Part shown: positions 23,057-29,816 of the stretch, piece by piece
Position numbering within the stretch: the first letter of the stretch is position 1
Layout: each line of letters opens with the position of its first letter
Assembly (NCBI GenBank): GCA_044230315.1
Contig: JBGARJ010000016.1
Coordinates: forward strand, 1 to 64,000
DNA from: M3007 sp044230315
GTDB lineage: Bacteria > Bacteroidota > Bacteroidia > Chitinophagales > Saprospiraceae
Direction of reading: 5' to 3'
Length of the DNA stretch: 64,000 nt
Notes under the pieces: model-generated
Database searches by the model: none
The model's input: the letters and a program-made list of their open reading frames with translations, nothing else
What the model was told of the DNA's origin: nothing
Position numbers and translations under genes: made by a program

Positions 23057-25216
23057 ATGAACCGATTCTTCTTCCTGGTCTTTTTTGCGCTGTTCGGCGC
23101 TGTATCTTTTGCTCAAACGTTCCAGCCCAACTGGTCATCGCTCGACACCCGGCCCACACCGGATTGGTGGCTCGACGCCAAATTTGGTATTTTTATTCAC
23201 TGGGGCGTGTATTCGGTGCCCGCTTATACGGTGAAAGGCAATTACGCCGAATGGTACCAATATTCGCTCGAAACCAATGCCCACGAAGGCAAGGTGCGCG
23301 ATTACCACCTGAAAAATTACGGCAACCGCAGTTATTACGATCTGGCCAACGATTTTCACGCTGAGCTCTTCGAGCCGGATGAATGGGCAAAGTTGTTTGA
23401 AACAGCCGGCGCCAAATATGTGGTGCTTACCTCCAAACACCACGATGGGTTTTGCCTGTGGCCCAGCGCAACGGCCGATCAAACCTGGCACGGCGCCTGG
23501 AATGCCGTGAGCACCGGCCCGCGGCGCGACCTGGTCGGGGATCTGTTTGCCGCCTTGCAGAAAACCAGCGTCCGGCCCGGTCTTTACTATTCCCTGTATG
23601 AATGGTACAACCCCTTGTGGAAAATCGACCACAACCGTTATGCCTTTGAACACATGCTCCCGCAACTGCATGACCTGGTGACCAAATACCAGCCCTGGGT
23701 GCTGTGGGCCGACGGCGATTGGGACGAAACCCCCGAACTCTGGCGCTCGCCGCAGTTTTTGGCCTGGCTGTACAACCAGAGCCCCGTCCGCGACCGGGTG
23801 GTGACCAACGACCGCTGGGGAAGCGGGGTGCGGTTCAAACACGGCGGGATCTACACACCAGAATACCAGCCCGACCTGGATTTTGAAGACCACCCCTGGG
23901 AGGAAAGCCGCGGCATGGGCTCCTCGTATGGATACAACCGCGCCGAAGATGCCAGCGACTACAATTCGGCCCAGTCGCTCGTCCTGCACCTCATCGACAA
24001 GGTATCGCGCGGCGGCAATTTTTTGCTGGATATCGGGCCCGATGCCCACGGCAAGATCCCGCCGATCATGCAGGAGCGCTTGCTGGAGATCGGGAAGTGG
24101 CTCGACATCAACGGCGAGGCGATTTATGGCACCCGGCGTTGGCGTACGCCCGTGCAGTGGAGCGACGGCAATCAACAAATCAGTGCGGAACAACGGAAGG
24201 CCTGGACGGCCAGCGGCGATCTGTTGCTCAAACTTACGGTCAATCCCGATCCGGGTTTTGCCGTAAAAGAGGTCTTTTTTACCTATAACCCGAAAACCAA
24301 TGCCCTGTACGCGATTTTTCCCAAATACCCGTCGGACAACCGCCTGGTGCTGAAGAACATCCAGGTGCCGAAAAATGCGGACGTCACTTTTTTATCGCTC
24401 AAGCAACGGCTTCGCGCAGAAGTGATCGGCAACAACACAACCATTTACCTCCCGGTTTACGACCCGAATGCGATCAAATCGCCGCATGCTTTTGCGGTGA
24501 AGATCGCCGAATTCGGCGATTTCGTGGCCAAGCCCAACATCGACATCCAATACGACCCGCAAACCATGCGGCCGTTGATCAATATGACATGCTCCACACC
24601 GGAGGCCGTGATCCGGTATACGGCCGACGGGACGGTCCCCACCGAAAAATCGGCGGCGTTTACCGCTCCTTCCACCATCAACGAACCACGCACCCTGCGC
24701 GCGCGTGCCTTCAAACCCGGCCTGTTGGCCAGCAAAGAGGACTCGGCCCGGGTGAAAATATTCCAGCAGATGCCGAGCCTGTCTATGTTCCGCCAACCCG
24801 ACGCGGGTCTGACCGTGCAGGTAGTGAAGACCGAGCGTTATTCCGCCCAAACGATCCCATACGGCTTTGTCCTGAAAAATGGACTGGCCGGCGCAATTGA
24901 ACTGGACTCGATTTGCCTGACTGAAAAATGCGGGATGATCTGGCAGGGGTATCTGTTTATCCCGCAAACAGCCGGCTACCAGTTTTTCCTGGAATCGGAC
25001 GATGGCAGCCAGCTCATCCTCGACAACCAGTTGGTCGTCGACAACGACGGCGACCACGGCATGCAGGAAGTGAGCGATTATGCCTTCCTGCAAAAAGGCT
25101 GGCACAAGATCCGGCTGTTGTATTTCAACAGCGGCGGCGCCGCCGGCCTCCGGGTATCTTATGGTACCATCGGCGGCGCACGCATGCCCTTAGCGGCGCC
25201 GAATCTGGCGCACTGA
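23057..25216 (+). CDS. GH29 alpha-L-fucosidase with chitobiase-like and PA14 domains
   Basis: The 719-aa product has a signal peptide (MNRFFFLVFFALFGAVSFAQ). Residues about 25-360 are a GH29 catalytic domain: WWLDAKFGIFIHWGVYSVPAY, YVVLTSKHHDGFCLWPS and the WVLWADGDWD strand, whose Asp219 is at the position of the family nucleophile. Near 510-575 is a chitobiase C-terminal-like domain (AVIRYTADGTVPTEKSAAFTAP). Near 610-715 a PA14-type lectin domain follows (GYLFIPQTAGYQFFLESDDGSQLILDNQLVVDNDGDHG). It should release fucose from glycans in the periplasm or outside. No susC/susD pair is adjacent. The start after a TAnnTTTG box gives the signal peptide directly. Confidence 0.92.
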   Translation: MNRFFFLVFFALFGAVSFAQTFQPNWSSLDTRPTPDWWLDAKFGIFIHWGVYSVPAYTVKGNYAEWYQYSLETNAHEGKVRDYHLKNYGNRSYYDLANDFHAELFEPDEWAKLFETAGAKYVVLTSKHHDGFCLWPSATADQTWHGAWNAVSTGPRRDLVGDLFAALQKTSVRPGLYYSLYEWYNPLWKIDHNRYAFEHMLPQLHDLVTKYQPWVLWADGDWDETPELWRSPQFLAWLYNQSPVRDRVVTNDRWGSGVRFKHGGIYTPEYQPDLDFEDHPWEESRGMGSSYGYNRAEDASDYNSAQSLVLHLIDKVSRGGNFLLDIGPDAHGKIPPIMQERLLEIGKWLDINGEAIYGTRRWRTPVQWSDGNQQISAEQRKAWTASGDLLLKLTVNPDPGFAVKEVFFTYNPKTNALYAIFPKYPSDNRLVLKNIQVPKNADVTFLSLKQRLRAEVIGNNTTIYLPVYDPNAIKSPHAFAVKIAEFGDFVAKPNIDIQYDPQTMRPLINMTCSTPEAVIRYTADGTVPTEKSAAFTAPSTINEPRTLRARAFKPGLLASKEDSARVKIFQQMPSLSMFRQPDAGLTVQVVKTERYSAQTIPYGFVLKNGLAGAIELDSICLTEKCGMIWQGYLFIPQTAGYQFFLESDDGSQLILDNQLVVDNDGDHGMQEVSDYAFLQKGWHKIRLLYFNSGGAAGLRVSYGTIGGARMPLAAPNLAH

Positions 25217-25229
25217 TTTGCAGGGGTAC

Positions 25230-25427
25230 AGGGTTTCAGGGTTTCAGGAGGTTTCAGGGTTTCAAGGTTTCAGATGGTTTCAGGGTTTCAGGAGGTTTCA
25301 AGGTTTCAGGAGGTTTCAGGGTTTCAAGGTTTCAGGAGGTTTCAGGGTTTCAGGAGGTTTCAGGATTTCAGGAGGTTTCAAGGTTTCAGAGGGTTTCAGG
25401 TGTTTTCAGGGGGGGGCAGGGTTTCAG
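25230..25427. repeat. TTTCAGG minisatellite
   Basis: About 21 copies of TTTCA follow each other, spaced mostly 8 (TTTCAGGG, TTTCAAGG) or 10 bases (TTTCAGGAGG) apart, starting 14 bases after the fucosidase stop. Open frames across it code for low-complexity Gly/Phe/Gln/Arg peptides and are not credible genes. The remaining 25428-25613 shows nothing clear. Confidence 0.9.
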
Positions 25428-25613
25428 CGGTTATGGGGGAAAGGGTATGATGGTAGGGGAGTGTGACATCCGGTTGGCGATTTTTCGGGTCCCGCTCGTC
25501 TAGCCGGCGGGGCAGTTAAACGGCCGGGGCCGGGATTTAACCGAATACCAAAACCCAAACAGTTACGCTCGTGTTTACCCTCGCAGCTACCCACATCCAT
25601 AAAAACGAGTTAT

Positions 25614-26297
25614 ATGCTAACAACAGAGCACCTTACGAAGACCTATGCAACGGCGGCCGGCGGCCGGTTGACGGTTCTGGACGATGTCAGTTTTGATTTG
25701 GCGGCCGGCGATACATTCGCCATTGTCGGCCCTTCCGGCAGTGGAAAAACAACCTTGCTGGGGCTGTGTGCCGGTCTTGACCGGGCCAGCAGCGGTTCGG
25801 TAACGCTCAACGGCATCCGCCTCGACGACTTGTCGGAGGACGAACGGGCAGAAGTACGCAACCGGTATGTGGGTTTTGTGTTTCAAAACTTTCAGCTGAT
25901 CCCCACGCTTACCGCATTGGAAAATGTCATGGTGCCGCTCGAACTGCGCGGCGACGCCGACGCCGGGCGTACCGCACGCCAATGGTTGGAAAAAGTGGGG
26001 CTACTCGACCGCCTCGACCACTATCCGGCTCAACTTTCCGGCGGCGAACAGCAGCGCGTATGTATCGCCCGCGCATTTGCCAACAGCCCGAAAATCCTCT
26101 TCGCCGATGAGCCGACGGGCAACCTGGATGCCGATAATGCTGCGGGTATCGTCGATTTGATCTTCGATCTCAACCGTACGGCCGGGACAACACTGGTGTT
26201 GGTCACGCACGACCTGGAACTGGCCAAGCGGACCGGACGGATCTTAAAACTGAAAGGTGGTAAAATGGAGGCGGCGATCAGCGACGCCGCCGCTTGA
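25614..26297 (+). CDS. ABC transporter ATP-binding protein (LolD/YbbA-like)
   Basis: The 227-aa ATPase has Walker A GPSGSGKTT near residue 42, Q-loop VFQNFQLIPTLTALENVMVPLEL, signature LSGGEQQRVCIARAFA near residue 142 and Walker B ILFADEPTGNLD. The sequence type is that of the MacB/LolD/YbbA group, which pairs with FtsX-like permeases for lipoprotein release or efflux. No permease gene is next to it, so its partner is elsewhere. The C-terminus overlaps the convergent thioredoxin-like gene by 20 bases. Confidence 0.92.
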   Translation: MLTTEHLTKTYATAAGGRLTVLDDVSFDLAAGDTFAIVGPSGSGKTTLLGLCAGLDRASSGSVTLNGIRLDDLSEDERAEVRNRYVGFVFQNFQLIPTLTALENVMVPLELRGDADAGRTARQWLEKVGLLDRLDHYPAQLSGGEQQRVCIARAFANSPKILFADEPTGNLDADNAAGIVDLIFDLNRTAGTTLVLVTHDLELAKRTGRILKLKGGKMEAAISDAAA

Positions 26298-26886
26298 TGG
26301 TGCAGCCGATGGCGCGGGTGAAATCGGGGTCGGGCCGTTCGCCGCGCAACAGAGCCGTAACGGCGTTTTCTACATATTTTTGCCGGACAGCGGCGGGTGT
26401 TTCCGGATTGTCGTCGATCGCGCCAATGTAGCGAACGATCAATTTTTTATCCAGAACAAACACGTGCGGCGTTCGGCTGGCGCCAAATTTCGGATACACG
26501 GTTTGGGTCGAATCGAACAGGTACACGAAAGGATACCGCATCTCCTTGGCACGTTTCTGCATTTCTTCGTAGCTGTCGTCGGGTACGATCGACGGATCAT
26601 TCGGGTTGATCGCGATGACGGGGAAGCCCTTTGAATTGAATTTGCGGTGGAGGTCAATGATGCGCTGTTCGTACAATTGCGCATAGGGGCAATGGTTGCA
26701 GGTAAACACGACGATAAATCCCTTGGCCTCCGGAAAGTCGTCCAGAGAGATCAGTCTGCCATCGACGTTGAGGAGTGAAAAGTCTTCAGCTTTGTCGCCT
26801 ACCACGTAAAAATCTGACCGGTTGGTAGCGTTGTAAAACAAGAAGACACCAGCGAGTAAGATAAGCGTGCGGATGGGTCTTTTCAT
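26278..26886 (-). CDS. Membrane-anchored or exported redoxin of the AhpC/TSA-TlpA type
   Basis: The 202-aa product has an N-terminal hydrophobic segment (LILLAGVFLFYNAT) serving as signal or anchor. The thioredoxin fold starts at VGDKAEDFSLLNVDGRLISLDDF; the active-site motif is FTCNHCPYAQLYEQR, i.e. CxxC in the form CNHC. IAINPNDPSIVPDDSYEEM and TPHVFVLDKKLIVRYIGAIDDN are typical of the redoxin subgroup common in Bacteroidota. Probably a periplasmic thiol reductase or peroxiredoxin-like enzyme. The start is ATG 26884-26886. It overlaps the convergent ABC gene at its end. Confidence 0.85.
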   Translation of the reverse strand: MKRPIRTLILLAGVFLFYNATNRSDFYVVGDKAEDFSLLNVDGRLISLDDFPEAKGFIVVFTCNHCPYAQLYEQRIIDLHRKFNSKGFPVIAINPNDPSIVPDDSYEEMQKRAKEMRYPFVYLFDSTQTVYPKFGASRTPHVFVLDKKLIVRYIGAIDDNPETPAAVRQKYVENAVTALLRGERPDPDFTRAIGCTIKRRRR

Positions 26887-26963
26887 GAGTGAAGGGAGTA
26901 TTAAAATGTAAACGGTTTACGGAAATCGGCTTGCCCAACTGCATAAATTGAGTATACCGTAAA

Positions 26964-27494
26964 TCATCGGGTGCCCTCACTACCCAAACACGCTGCCTTT
27001 TGTACTGTTTTCAAAAAGGACAGGACAAAGGCCTCCAGCTGTTCGTAATTTTCAAATTGCTCCGGAAACAAAGCCCGTTGGCTGCCCCGAATGATCACCG
27101 TGGCAGGAAGCGTTCCTTCCCAATTCGGGTGCATTTTCGGTATCCAACTGTCTGCATCCTGGTCTGCCAGCAAAATCACCTCGGGTTTGAGGTGTTTTTT
27201 CTCCAGGAACGGGATGAATTGCTTTTCAAGCCGGCTCTTAAAATCCAGGCTGACCAGCCAAACTTCAAAATCCGATCCCGCAAACTTCTGATGCAGTTCG
27301 TCGAAGCATGGTAGCTCTTCCACGCAAGGCCCGCACCAGGTTGCCCAAAAATTGATGACCACGGTGGTCTTCTTGCTGAGCTGGTGAATGCGCGCTTCCA
27401 GCTGTGGAAAGCTGTCGTACACAGTAAAGCTCTGCCCGCGCAACACGCAGGGAGCTAAGAAACAGATGAAGGAAATCAAGTACAGATTCCGCAT
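26964..27494 (-). CDS. TlpA-like thiol-disulfide oxidoreductase
   Basis: The 176-aa product has a signal peptide (MRNLYLISFICFLAPCVLRGQS) and a thioredoxin fold with the active site NFWATWCGPCVEELPCF near residues 48-64. TLPATVIIRGSQRALF is the cis-Pro region. Likely a periplasmic protein-thiol reductase. I chose ATG 27492-27494; the frame is open upstream but then loses the normal signal peptide. It lies 77 bases upstream of, and on the same strand as, the redoxin gene, so the two may be co-transcribed as a redox pair. Confidence 0.88.
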   Translation of the reverse strand: MRNLYLISFICFLAPCVLRGQSFTVYDSFPQLEARIHQLSKKTTVVINFWATWCGPCVEELPCFDELHQKFAGSDFEVWLVSLDFKSRLEKQFIPFLEKKHLKPEVILLADQDADSWIPKMHPNWEGTLPATVIIRGSQRALFPEQFENYEQLEAFVLSFLKTVQKAACLGSEGTR

Positions 27495-27620
27495 GGCAGG
27501 AAACACTATAAAAAAGAGTATTAAAAAAAGGCCATGCAAGAAACGAATAACTCCCGGAAAGACAATCAGTTTTAACAGTTTTTCCGACAAAAATCAACCT
27601 ACTTAACCTTTTTTAATACA

Positions 27621-27650
27621 AAACCCCTGAACAAAACTATTCAGGGGTTT
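27621..27650 (-). terminator. Intrinsic terminator after the zinc-ribbon gene
   Basis: AAACCCCTGAA (27621-27631) pairs with TTCAGGGGTTT (27640-27650) around eight bases. It lies 30 bases past the stop of the minus-strand gene at 27680, and on that strand the stem is followed by T-rich sequence. Confidence 0.75.
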
Positions 27651-27679
27651 CATATTCAAAAAAAGTGCCAAAGTTAAAA

Positions 27680-28435
27680 TTACACTTCTACGGTAGCTTC
27701 CGGATGAGCAATGGATTGATCTACGAGAATACGGCCGCAGTGTTCGCACGCGATGATTTTTTTGTGCAACCCGATCTCCAACTGCACCTGCGGCGGCACA
27801 TGGTTGAAGCAACCGCCGCATGAATTGCGTTCTACGGTCACAACAGCCAGGCCGTTGCGGTAGGTGCGGCGCGTCTTGTCGTAGGCATTGAGCAGGCGGG
27901 CTTCTATACCTTCGCGCGCTTTGACGCTTTGGCTGCGCAGGCGGTTTTCTTCCGCCTCGGTTTTTTCAATGATGCCCTGGAGTTCTACTTTTTTGGCATC
28001 CAGGTCTTTTTGCTTGGCTTCCAGCTTGGCTTCGGCTATGGCCAGGCTGTCTTTCTGGGCATCCAGTTTGCCCTTGGCGTCGCGCACTTTCTTTTCCGAG
28101 AGTTGGATATCGAGGTGCGCCAGTTCGATCTCTTTCTGGAGCGCTTCGTATTCGCGGTTGTTTTTGACTTCTTCGAGTTGCTTCTGGTAGCGCTTGATGT
28201 TGGTTTCTGCATCCTTGGCGCTGGTTTGCATCCGGCCAATTTCCTGGTCGCCCTCTTTTACGCCGGCCCGCAATTTTTTGCAACGCGTTTCCAGCCCCGC
28301 AATTTCGTCTTCGAGGTCGGCCACTTCCATGGGCAGCTCGCCTTTCAGGATTTGGATTTCATCAAGTTGGGAATCAATTAATTGTAAATCCCACAGTTTT
28401 TTCAGTTTATCGGTAATGGATGCTTCAACAGACAT
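27680..28435 (-). CDS. Coiled-coil protein with C4-type zinc ribbon
   Basis: The 251-aa product is a long antiparallel-type coiled coil (residues about 10-185, rich in Glu, Lys and Leu) followed by a zinc ribbon with CGGC (..NSCGGCFNHVPP..) and CEHC (..KIIACEHCGRILVD..). This is the layout of the HP0958/CT398 family, which has been linked to RNA or protein-export roles in other phyla; its function here is unknown. I take ATG 28433-28435; a TTG two codons upstream is possible. It lies 17 bases after the Nif3-like gene, so these two form an operon. Confidence 0.9.
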   Translation of the reverse strand: MSVEASITDKLKKLWDLQLIDSQLDEIQILKGELPMEVADLEDEIAGLETRCKKLRAGVKEGDQEIGRMQTSAKDAETNIKRYQKQLEEVKNNREYEALQKEIELAHLDIQLSEKKVRDAKGKLDAQKDSLAIAEAKLEAKQKDLDAKKVELQGIIEKTEAEENRLRSQSVKAREGIEARLLNAYDKTRRTYRNGLAVVTVERNSCGGCFNHVPPQVQLEIGLHKKIIACEHCGRILVDQSIAHPEATVEV

Positions 28436-28452
28436 TGTCAATGCTTGAATTT

Positions 28453-29238
28453 TTAAAGATAAAAAACGGGATTTGTATTCACCTCCGTCAAATGGAGCGC
28501 AAAATTAGGGAATTTTTCGTGGATCAACTCGTATAAAAGTTCGATGGTGAATTGTTCGCTTTCATAATGCCCCACATCGGCAATGATGAGGCGGTGTTCG
28601 GCGTCGAAAAATTCATGGTATTTGAAATCAGCCGTGACGAAAGCGTCGGCGCCGGCCCGCAGGGCGTCGGCCAGCAGGAAACTTCCGCTGCCGCCGCAGA
28701 CCGCCACGATCTCAATGGGTTTATGGCGCAGGGCGGTGTGTCGCACGCAACCGGTTCGGAAAGCCCGTTTCACTTCCTGCAGAAAGGCCGCTTCCGGCAT
28801 GGGAGCCGGCAGTTCGCCCAACAGGCCGGCGCCGACGTCCGTCAATCCCGGTTTGGGCGACAGGATGCGGGTATGCCGGAGGCCGAGTTTTTGCGCGATC
28901 CGGGCGTTCACGCCTTGCTGGTGCACATTGTCGAGGTTGGTATGGATGGCATACAAGGCTATGCCGTTCCGGATGGCTTGCATCACCGTTCGCTCCACAT
29001 ACGTGGCGCCGTTGAGGCGTTTGAGGCCGCGAAACACAATAGGGTGGTGGGCCACAACCAAATTGCAGCCCTTGCGCACGGCTTCCTCCACGACGGACTC
29101 TGTGGAATCGAGGCAAAACAGTACGCCCGTCAGGTCCGATTCGGGGTCGCCCACCAGAAGGCCCGAATTGTCGTACGACTCCTGCAGCTGCGGTGGGGCG
29201 ATCGCTTCGAGTACCCGGATGATATCTTGTATTTGCAT
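28453..29238 (-). CDS. Nif3-like dinuclear metal protein (short form)
   Basis: The 261-aa product belongs to the Nif3/YbgI family (GTP cyclohydrolase I type 2 homologues). Metal-ligand motifs are visible: VVAHHPIVFRGLKRLNG near residue 62, AIHTNLDNVHQQGVNARIA near 96 and ..IADVGHYESEQF.. near 217. It lacks the extra central domain of the ~360-aa members. The biochemical role is still unclear for the family. Start ATG 29236-29238. It precedes the zinc-ribbon coiled-coil gene in the same direction, an arrangement I have the impression is frequent in Bacteroidota. Confidence 0.9.
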   Translation of the reverse strand: MQIQDIIRVLEAIAPPQLQESYDNSGLLVGDPESDLTGVLFCLDSTESVVEEAVRKGCNLVVAHHPIVFRGLKRLNGATYVERTVMQAIRNGIALYAIHTNLDNVHQQGVNARIAQKLGLRHTRILSPKPGLTDVGAGLLGELPAPMPEAAFLQEVKRAFRTGCVRHTALRHKPIEIVAVCGGSGSFLLADALRAGADAFVTADFKYHEFFDAEHRLIIADVGHYESEQFTIELLYELIHEKFPNFALHLTEVNTNPVFYL

Positions 29239-29426
29239 AGGCCAAAATGGGCTACCGCGCGACAGACGGCCAGCATAGTACCGGCCTTGAAACGCTAATA
29301 AACCAAAAGGGTTGTTCGCCGGCGAAAAATGCCGGAAAGTTTCCGGGTCCGCGTCCTTTTCACCGCCTGCTTTGCCGGGTTTGGGTTAAATTCAGCGTTG
29401 TTCTTTCTTTTGCCCTGCTATGGATG

Positions 29427-29434
29427 TAACTTTG
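29427..29434 (+). promoter_or_regulatory. -7 box of tatA
   Basis: TAACTTTG matches TAnnTTTG, 83 bases upstream of the tatA ATG. Confidence 0.6.
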
Positions 29435-29517
29435 CCCCGGTTTTCGGGTCGAACAACCGATTTAAAAACGAGCCGGCCAATACCGGGTTTTTCCTTCCAG
29501 TCTTTAAATTAACGAAC

Positions 29518-29733
29518 ATGACTTCCACTCTTCTTTTTCTTCAAAATCTCGGCGCTACGGAGCTGATGCTTATTTTGATGGTTATGCTATTGATGTTTGG
29601 CGGCAACAAAATTCCGGAGCTGATGCGCGGTTTGGGCAAAGGCATCCGTGAATTTAACAATGCCAAAAACTCGGTAGAAGACGAAATCCGTCAGGGCATG
29701 CGCGATGCGGAAAAGAAATCCATCGAAAAATAA
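29518..29733 (+). CDS. tatA: Twin-arginine translocase subunit TatA/TatE
   Basis: The 71-aa product has the TatA layout: a single N-terminal membrane helix (ATELMLILMVMLLMFGGNKIPELMRGLGKGI, with the FGxxK/PEL hinge) followed by an amphipathic helix and a short charged tail. TatA forms the pore-like assembly that exports folded proteins with TatC. I chose ATG 29518 since the longer open frame upstream contains the promoter box and codes for nothing recognisable. tatC is 15.5 kb away at 45289. A strong terminator follows. Confidence 0.93.
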   Translation: MTSTLLFLQNLGATELMLILMVMLLMFGGNKIPELMRGLGKGIREFNNAKNSVEDEIRQGMRDAEKKSIEK

Positions 29734-29758
29734 CCGTTGCCAACCGCTGAGTTTTGTC

Positions 29759-29800
29759 AAATCCCTGCCTGGCGCCAAACGTCAGGCAGGGATTTTTTTA
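29759..29800 (+). terminator. Intrinsic terminator of tatA
   Basis: ATCCCTGCCTG (29761-29771) pairs with CAGGCAGGGAT (29783-29793), followed directly by seven T. It separates tatA from the convergent dnaB gene. Confidence 0.88.
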
Positions 29801-29816
29801 TGCGGCAAACGCCGCC

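Noticed and set aside
25218..25466. 82-codon frame of Gly/Phe/Gln repeats
   Set aside because: It is the translation of the TTTCAGG minisatellite; alternating 8- and 10-base steps would not be tolerated in a coding repeat.
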